Below are positions 58,990 to 64,000 of a stretch of 64,000 nucleotides of DNA, piece after piece; the first letter of the stretch is position 1; the number at the start of each line of letters is the position of its first letter. The stretch comes from Maricaulis sp048269565 (GTDB lineage Bacteria; Pseudomonadota; Alphaproteobacteria; Caulobacterales; Maricaulaceae), in the NCBI RefSeq assembly GCF_048269565.1, contig NZ_JBLXIK010000003.1, positions 124,001 through 188,000 of the forward strand, written 5' to 3'. The notes below the pieces were generated by a model. The model did no database searches. It saw only the letters and a list, made by a program, of their open reading frames with translations, and was not told where the DNA came from. The position numbers were made by a program, and so were the translations under genes.

Positions 58990-59079
58990 GATGGTCGCCC
59001 TTTCAACGCAAAACTCAATGCCGCGTCCGTTTATCGGCCCAGCTCCGGATCATCCCGCATCACATTGACTGATGTGCGA

Positions 59080-59100
59080 ATGTACCGGAAGCCGATACAT
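59080..59100. promoter_or_regulatory. Inverted repeat upstream of higA
   Basis: ATGTACCGG-AAG-CCGATACAT: 9-bp arms with one mismatch, about 90 nt upstream of the higA ATG. Such dyads are typical antitoxin operators. The remaining spacer to 59276 holds nothing else I can support. Confidence 0.45.
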
Positions 59101-59276
59101 GCGGCACGCTTGGCGCACGATCGGCGAGAGCTGTGCACCGCTTGTGCGCGTCCCCGGGCCGGGCCCCGGTCTCCCGAACAAATCCAGCGCGCGGGGGACG
59201 CAGGCCGGGACTGTCCCGCTTGTGAGGCCCAATCCGGGTTTGTAGCAGGGACGGGTAGTTTTACAGGGACATACCT

Positions 59277-59993
59277 ATGGATATCACCAATACGGCAGCA
59301 GAGCAGCGGGGCTGGGCCCGTCTTACGGGGCTGGGCTATCTTGTCATCATCGCGGGGGCGTTATTCTCCCAGATTGTCGCGCGGGGCGGGCTGATAGACG
59401 GCGACGACCCACAAGGCACGATCGACGCCATCCGCGCCGCGGAAGATTTATGGCGGCTGGGGTTTGTTGCGGAGATTATCGCGTTTAGCGCCGATGTGCT
59501 TGTCGCCTTCGGCTTCTACGTGATCCTGAAACCGATCAGCCGAAATCTCGCCTTGCTGGCGGCATTCTTTCGTCTCGTCATGGCGGCGGTGCAGGCGCTC
59601 AACATGCAAAATCACTATGATGTCCTGTTCCTGATCGACGATGCCAGCTGGCTCGCAGCCTTCGATCCGGCCCAGCTCGCGGCCATGGCGATGCTGAGCC
59701 TGAAGGCGCACACGGCGGGCTATATGATTGGCCTGGTCTTCTTCGGCTTCGGCAATGCCGTGCTGGGCTTCGCCCTGCTTCGCTCGCGCTATGTCCCGGC
59801 CCTGATCTCATTCCTCGTCATGGTCGGGGCACTGGCGGTGGCCGGCGGATTGATCGCGATCTTCCTTGACCCCGCCATCAGCGAAATGATCAGCCCTTGG
59901 TACATGTTGCCGACCTTCTTCGGCGAAGTATCGCTGGCCCTGTGGCTGGTGATCATGGGGGTGAAGATACCTGCGGCGTCCAAGGCCGGATGA
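59277..59993 (+). CDS. DUF4386 family membrane protein
   Basis: 238 residues with about six hydrophobic segments. DUF4386 hallmarks are seen: an N-terminal ARLTGLGYLVIIAGALFSQ, the Arg-containing EDLWRLGFVAEIIAFSADV and HTAGYMIGLVFFGFGNAVLGF. Inner-membrane protein of unknown role. RBS ACAGGGA about 9 nt before the ATG. Ends 60 nt before kbl on the same strand. Confidence 0.88.
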   Translation: MDITNTAAEQRGWARLTGLGYLVIIAGALFSQIVARGGLIDGDDPQGTIDAIRAAEDLWRLGFVAEIIAFSADVLVAFGFYVILKPISRNLALLAAFFRLVMAAVQALNMQNHYDVLFLIDDASWLAAFDPAQLAAMAMLSLKAHTAGYMIGLVFFGFGNAVLGFALLRSRYVPALISFLVMVGALAVAGGLIAIFLDPAISEMISPWYMLPTFFGEVSLALWLVIMGVKIPAASKAG

Positions 59994-60053
59994 CAAGTCG
60001 GGCCTGGCCCAATAGAAGGGGTTCCTGCGCAAACTTGCCCTGGGAGCCCCTTC

Positions 60054-61256
60054 ATGTCCGCCGCTTTCTACTCCGACCTGACCGCCGAACTGAAACAGAT
60101 CGAGGCCGACGGGCTCTATAAGCGCGAGCGCATCATCACCTCGGAGCAATTCTCCGAAATCGACGTGACGTCAGAGGGTTCCAGCCATCACGTCATCAAT
60201 TTCTGCGCCAATAACTATCTCGGTCTCGCCAATCGGCCCGAGCTGATCCAGGCCGCGAAAGACACGCTGGACACGCACGGGTTCGGCCTCGCCTCGGTGC
60301 GCTTCATCTGCGGCACCCAGGACATCCACAAACAGCTTGAAGCGAAGATCGCCGCCTTCACCGGCTGCGAGGATGCCATCCTCTATGCCGCCGCCTTCGA
60401 CGCCAATGGCGGCGTGTTTGAACCGCTGCTGGGCGCGGAAGATGCGATCATTTCCGACGCGCTCAACCATGCCTCGATCATTGACGGCGTGCGCCTGTGC
60501 AAGGCGAAACGCTATCGCTATGCCAATTCCGACATGGCCGACCTGGAAGCCCAGCTGAAGCAGGCGCGGGCCGATGGTGCGCGGCACATCCTGATCGTCA
60601 CCGATGGCGTCTTCTCGATGGATGGCTATATCGCCAAGCTCGACGAGATCGTGGCGCTGGCGAAGACCTATGACGCGCTGACCATGGTCGATGATTGCCA
60701 TGCCCATGGCTTCATGGGCGCGCGCGGCCGCGGCACGCCGGAGCATTGCGGCGTGTTCGGCGAGATCGACATCATCACCGGCACGCTCGGCAAGGCGCTC
60801 GGCGGCGCGATGGGCGGCTTCACCGCAGCGCGCCGGCCCGTGATCGACATGCTGCGCCAGCGCTCGCGGCCCTATCTCTTCTCCAATTCGCTGGCCCCGA
60901 TGATCGTCGGCGCCTCGCTGAAAGCCCTCGACATGGTCGACCAGGGCGATGATCTGCGCGCCCGCCTGTTCGACAATGCCAAGCGCTTCCGCGCCGGCAT
61001 GAGTGCGGCCGGTTTCGACCTGCTGCAGGGCGAACACCCGATCATTCCGGTCATGCTCGGCGACGCCAAGCTGGCGCAGGACATGGCGAGCAAGCTGATG
61101 GCCGAGGGCGTCTACGTCACCGGCTTCTTCTTCCCCGTCGTGCCAAAAGGAAAGGCCCGCATCCGCACCCAGATGAGCGCCGCGCACACCCCGGAAATGA
61201 TTGATCGCGCCGTGGCTGCGTTTACCAAGGTGGGCAAGGAGCTGGGGGTTATCTGA
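60054..61256 (+). CDS. kbl: Glycine C-acetyltransferase (2-amino-3-ketobutyrate CoA ligase)
   Basis: 400 residues. PLP-dependent alpha-oxoamine synthase: NFCANNYLGLANRPEL (~41), FGLASVRFICGTQDIH, DDCHAHGFMGARGRGT (~213-228) and the PLP lysine in ITGTLGKALGGAMGG (~245). Cleaves 2-amino-3-oxobutyrate with CoA to glycine and acetyl-CoA in threonine breakdown. Its usual partner tdh (threonine dehydrogenase) is not next to it within this window. Confidence 0.95.
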   Translation: MSAAFYSDLTAELKQIEADGLYKRERIITSEQFSEIDVTSEGSSHHVINFCANNYLGLANRPELIQAAKDTLDTHGFGLASVRFICGTQDIHKQLEAKIAAFTGCEDAILYAAAFDANGGVFEPLLGAEDAIISDALNHASIIDGVRLCKAKRYRYANSDMADLEAQLKQARADGARHILIVTDGVFSMDGYIAKLDEIVALAKTYDALTMVDDCHAHGFMGARGRGTPEHCGVFGEIDIITGTLGKALGGAMGGFTAARRPVIDMLRQRSRPYLFSNSLAPMIVGASLKALDMVDQGDDLRARLFDNAKRFRAGMSAAGFDLLQGEHPIIPVMLGDAKLAQDMASKLMAEGVYVTGFFFPVVPKGKARIRTQMSAAHTPEMIDRAVAAFTKVGKELGVI

Positions 61257-61352
61257 GCGCGCCGCCCGAAGCTGAGCTTAGCCAGCGCGCTCAAAAGCCG
61301 ACGCTACGTCCATGAGGCGAACCTGATAAACCGCAAACGACCGAGTTGTCTG

Positions 61353-62777
61353 ATGAGTTATGCCAATATCCTGCTGATCCTCACCCTGGGCCTCGCGGCC
61401 TGTACGCCACCGCCTGAAGAATTGCTGATCGAGAATGTCACCATCGTTTCGGCGCATCTGGACGCGCCGTCGGCGCCACAAAATGTGCTGATCCGCGATG
61501 GTGTGATCGCCGAGATCTCAATCGAGCCGATTGCCGCTGGCCGGCAGGCGCAGCGCATCAATGCCAGCGGACGTTTTCTCGCGCCGGGTCTGATGGACAG
61601 CCATCATCACGTCGCCTTCGTGCCCGGTCTGGGCGCGATGGGCGTGACGCCGGCGAGCGATCATCCGGCGCTGCTCGAGGCCTATATGGCGCAGCAGCCG
61701 CGCAGCCTGCTCTATTATGGCGTCACCCAGATTCTCGATCCGGCGCCCCTGCTGGCCTGGCGCGAATTCGAGGCGGCACCGCTCGCGCCCGATTTGATGC
61801 GTTGCGGCGAGATTCCCAATGCGGCCGGGGGCTATCCGCTTAATCAGCGCGACGACAGCGATGCGCTGGCGCTCTACCCCTATCGGATCGAGGGCGAGGC
61901 GACGCCGGAAGATGTTGTCGCCCGGATCGCTGCGGATGGCGGGGTTTGCGTCAAACTCTATCTGGAAGACGGATTCGGGGCCGAGACCGGCTGGCCGTTG
62001 TTTGACGCAGATATGCTGGCGCGCATCCGCGACGCGGCGCATGCCCATGGCCTGCCGGTGATTGTCCATGCCAATGCGATCGACATGTATCAGATCGCGC
62101 TCGATGCCCGACTCGATATTCTCGGACACGGGTTGTGGAACTGGCAATGGCCCGACGGCGAGCCGCCGGTCGTGGCAACGCTGGACCGGCTGGTCGAGCA
62201 GGGCACAGGCTATATGCCGACCCACAGCGTCATGGCCGGGCTGGGCGGCCAGTTGCGACCGGATGCCCTGGACGATCCGCAATTGGCGGACGTCGTTCCC
62301 GCAGCCTTGCTGGACTGGTATCGCACCGGGGAGGGCCAATGGTTTGCCGATGAACTCGCCGCCGACTTCCCGCCGGACATGCCGCGCTCGGAAATGGCCG
62401 ATATTTTCGGCTATGGCGTTGGCCGCGCGCAGCGCGCCACCGGCTATCTGCATGCGCAAGGACACCCCCTGCTGCTGGCAAGCGATTGTCCTGGCAGCCC
62501 CACCTTCGTCAACCAGCCCGGCCTGTGCACCTGGCGCGAAATCCTCAGCCTCAACGAGGCGGGTGTCTCGTTGCAGGCCATCCTCGAGGCGGGCACCATC
62601 AATCCGGCGCGGCAATTCGGTCTCGAGGCCGAGTATGGCACCGTCGAGCCGGGCAAGATCGCCAATCTGCTGATCCTGTCGGCCAATCCGCTCGAGGAGG
62701 TGACTGCCTGGGACCGGATCGAGACCGTTATCCTGCACGGTCAGCCGCTTTCACGTCAGATGCTCGCGGTGCAGTAG
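61353..62777 (+). CDS. Amidohydrolase-family lipoprotein
   Basis: 474 residues with a lipoprotein signal (MSYANILLILTLGLAACTPP; lipobox LAAC, Cys ~17). Metal site HHH in GLMDSHHHVAF (~83), a carboxylatable/ligand Lys in GVCVKLYLEDG (~200), HANAIDMY (~240) and Asp in LASDCPGSP (~370). C-terminus GTVEPGKIANLLIL is the usual amidohydrolase end strand. Probably a periplasmic imidazolonepropionase/prolidase-like hydrolase; substrate unknown. The RBS is weak. Confidence 0.85.
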   Translation: MSYANILLILTLGLAACTPPPEELLIENVTIVSAHLDAPSAPQNVLIRDGVIAEISIEPIAAGRQAQRINASGRFLAPGLMDSHHHVAFVPGLGAMGVTPASDHPALLEAYMAQQPRSLLYYGVTQILDPAPLLAWREFEAAPLAPDLMRCGEIPNAAGGYPLNQRDDSDALALYPYRIEGEATPEDVVARIAADGGVCVKLYLEDGFGAETGWPLFDADMLARIRDAAHAHGLPVIVHANAIDMYQIALDARLDILGHGLWNWQWPDGEPPVVATLDRLVEQGTGYMPTHSVMAGLGGQLRPDALDDPQLADVVPAALLDWYRTGEGQWFADELAADFPPDMPRSEMADIFGYGVGRAQRATGYLHAQGHPLLLASDCPGSPTFVNQPGLCTWREILSLNEAGVSLQAILEAGTINPARQFGLEAEYGTVEPGKIANLLILSANPLEEVTAWDRIETVILHGQPLSRQMLAVQ

Positions 62778-62820
62778 CGGCGCGGGCGGGACTGACCCTG
62801 CTTCCAGACACGGGAATCCC

Positions 62821-63261
62821 ATGCAAGTCACCAACGAAGTTCTCCCCACCGATCCCGAGCAGATCGAGCAGATGATGCAGCCAGGCCCTGCCGGGCCGGT
62901 TTTCATGGTCAATCTGTTGAAATTCAAGGACCGGGCGGACTATGCCGACGGGCGCGAAACCGGGCTCAACGGGCGTGAGGCGTATGAGATCTACGGCAAG
63001 GCGATCATGAAGGTCCTGCCGGAGTTTGGCGGCAAGCTGGTCTTTGTCGGCAATACGACATTTCTCGCGCTCGGCCAGGTCGAGGAGCTCTGGGATGAGG
63101 TCGCGATCATCATGTATCCCGATCGCGGCTCGCTTTTGCGCATGTCGATGTCGCCGGCCTGGCAGGAGATCGCGGTGCATCGCGAGGCCGGCCTCAAGGG
63201 CCAGCTCAATATCGAGACGGTGATGCCGCCGGCCCTGCTGGCGGGCCTCGCCAAGGGATGA
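62821..63261 (+). CDS. DUF1330-type small protein
   Basis: 146 residues. The ferredoxin-like dimeric alpha/beta barrel pattern of DUF1330 is readable: PVFMVNLLKFKDRADY (~28-43), AYEIYGKAIMKVLPEFGGKLVFVG, and WDEVAIIMYPDRGSLLRMSMSPAWQEI. No catalytic residues can be assigned. Lies 43 nt after the amidohydrolase and 69 nt before an FAD oxidoreductase on the same strand; possibly one operon. Confidence 0.82.
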   Translation: MQVTNEVLPTDPEQIEQMMQPGPAGPVFMVNLLKFKDRADYADGRETGLNGREAYEIYGKAIMKVLPEFGGKLVFVGNTTFLALGQVEELWDEVAIIMYPDRGSLLRMSMSPAWQEIAVHREAGLKGQLNIETVMPPALLAGLAKG

Positions 63262-63330
63262 GGGCGGTCGGCCTGGTGTTGACACCGTCCGCTCGCTCGG
63301 GGATGCAGGGTTGGCGGCGGAGTGACGCAC

Positions 63331-64000
63331 ATGGCATTCGAGACAGACGCGATCGTGATCGGAGCCGGCGCCGTCGGTCTGGCAACGGGGCGGGCCTTCG
63401 CCCTGCGCGGCCATGAAACCCTGGTGCTCGAGGCGCAGGGCGCGATCGGGCAGGGGATTTCCTCGCGCAATTCGGAAGTCATCCATGCCGGGCTCTATTA
63501 CCCGACCGGCTCGCTGAAGGCGCGGCTCTGCCTCGTCGGGCGGCAATTGCTCTATGCCTATCTCGACAAGTATCACATCGCCCATCAGCGCTGTGGCAAG
63601 CTGGTTGTCGCGACCGAACCGCATGAGGCGGCGCGGCTGGAAGCGATCTTTCGCCAGGCCGGGGAAAATGGCGTTGAAGGCCTGCAAAGGCTGAGCGGCG
63701 AGCAGGCGCGGGCGCTGGAGCCGGAACTGAACGCCACCGCCGCCATCCTCTCGCCCGATAGCGGCGTGATGGATGCGCATGGCTATATGGGCAATATGGC
63801 GGGCGAGATCTCGGCCCTGGGTGGCGCCATCGTCATCAACACACCCTTTGTGGGCGCCTCGCCCATACCGGGTGGTGGTTTCGTGGTCCGTACGGGTGGC
63901 GATGCGGCGACCGAAGTGACGACGCGCTATCTCGTGATCGCCGCCGGTCTGGGCGCCCAGGATGCGGCCGCAAGGGTCGAGACCTTCCCGGCAGCGCAGA
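63331..64000 (+). CDS. FAD-dependent oxidoreductase (L-2-hydroxyglutarate-oxidase-like), 3' end outside window
   Basis: First 223 codons of a DAO-superfamily flavoenzyme. GxGxxG motif IVIGAGAVGLATGRAF (~8-23), then SSRNSEVIHAGLYYPTGSLKARLC (~45-68), characteristic of LhgO and related 2-hydroxyacid dehydrogenases. YLVIAAGLGAQDAA near 205 is the second FAD contact. Oxidises a 2-hydroxyacid, passing electrons to FAD and then probably to quinone. The C-terminal portion is not in view. Confidence 0.85.
   Translation, partial: MAFETDAIVIGAGAVGLATGRAFALRGHETLVLEAQGAIGQGISSRNSEVIHAGLYYPTGSLKARLCLVGRQLLYAYLDKYHIAHQRCGKLVVATEPHEAARLEAIFRQAGENGVEGLQRLSGEQARALEPELNATAAILSPDSGVMDAHGYMGNMAGEISALGGAIVINTPFVGASPIPGGGFVVRTGGDAATEVTTRYLVIAAGLGAQDAAARVETFPAAQ

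Noticed and set aside
59050..59232. HigB toxin upstream of higA
   Set aside because: The only minus-strand frame there has no RelE/HigB motifs and is Pro/Gly/Arg-rich.
1..64000. CRISPR array, rRNA, tRNA, prophage or integrase
   Set aside because: No regularly spaced repeats, no cloverleaf-compatible T-loop with acceptor stem in the gaps, and no phage or recombinase genes were seen by eye.

Overview
The window reads as a chromosomal segment of a high-GC, Gram-negative alphaproteobacterium. A marine Caulobacterales/Maricaulales (Hyphomonadaceae-like) organism fits best. This placement is an inference from the TonB-receptor style, the RamB/ScfR-type control of the glyoxylate shunt, a DUF6481 protein, a SqrR/BigR-type regulator and the HutF/HutG histidine route; no rRNA or tRNA gene is present to confirm it. 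Genes are densely packed, many overlap by 4 nt, and most intergenic space over 300 nt is filled with palindromic repeats.

Layout. 0-8.5 kb: a Crp/Fnr regulator, a secreted M28 peptidase, MscL, a small secreted protein, a beta-helix lipoprotein, an HxlR regulator, a BASS transporter and a D-aminoacylase-like amidohydrolase. 8.5-10.1 kb: repeat-rich spacer with a DUF6481 gene and a candidate structured RNA. 10.1-13 kb: ubiT-ubiU-ubiV (O2-independent ubiquinone hydroxylation) behind a perfect FNR-type box, ending in a chorismate-mutase/PchB-fold gene. 13-14.6 kb: an SDR and a stand-alone protoglobin. 14.8-24.8 kb: an oxidative catabolic locus: aldehyde dehydrogenase, GMC oxidoreductase and serine hydrolase on the minus strand; TonB receptor, small membrane protein, fatty-acid-hydroxylase/sterol-desaturase and ferritin-like di-iron protein on the plus strand. 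The operator TGAAC-GCT-GTTCA recurs before three of its transcription units.

26-33.2 kb: C2 metabolism, with a RamB/ScfR-like regulator, aceA, aceB and acs. 33.3-36.3 kb: a persulfide/sulfur operon of a SqrR/BigR-like ArsR protein, a persulfide-dioxygenase-like MBL enzyme and a SulP transporter. 36.3-39.3 kb: repeat-bounded island with a PD-(D/E)XK/DUF5655-type protein and an SDR. 39.3-45.1 kb: a tightly overlapping his operon led by a TrpR-like regulator (yerC-hisG-hisDB-hisH-hisA-hisF-hisIE), in which HisD and HisB are one polypeptide and hisC is missing. 45.2-49.7 kb: serine hydrolase, MFS transporter and an uncharacterised membrane protein/hydrolase pair. 49.7-57.1 kb: a complete hut cluster (hutC-hutF divergent from hutI-hutH-hutG-hutU) with a HutC-type operator. 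57.1-64 kb: small membrane proteins, repeats, an orphan HigA antitoxin, DUF4386, kbl, an amidohydrolase lipoprotein, DUF1330 and the start of an FAD-dependent oxidoreductase.

The strongest points for follow-up are the HisD-HisB fusion at the place where hisC is missing, the shared-operator oxidation regulon, the FNR-box ubiTUV operon with its PchB-like last gene, and families of long perfect hairpin repeats.
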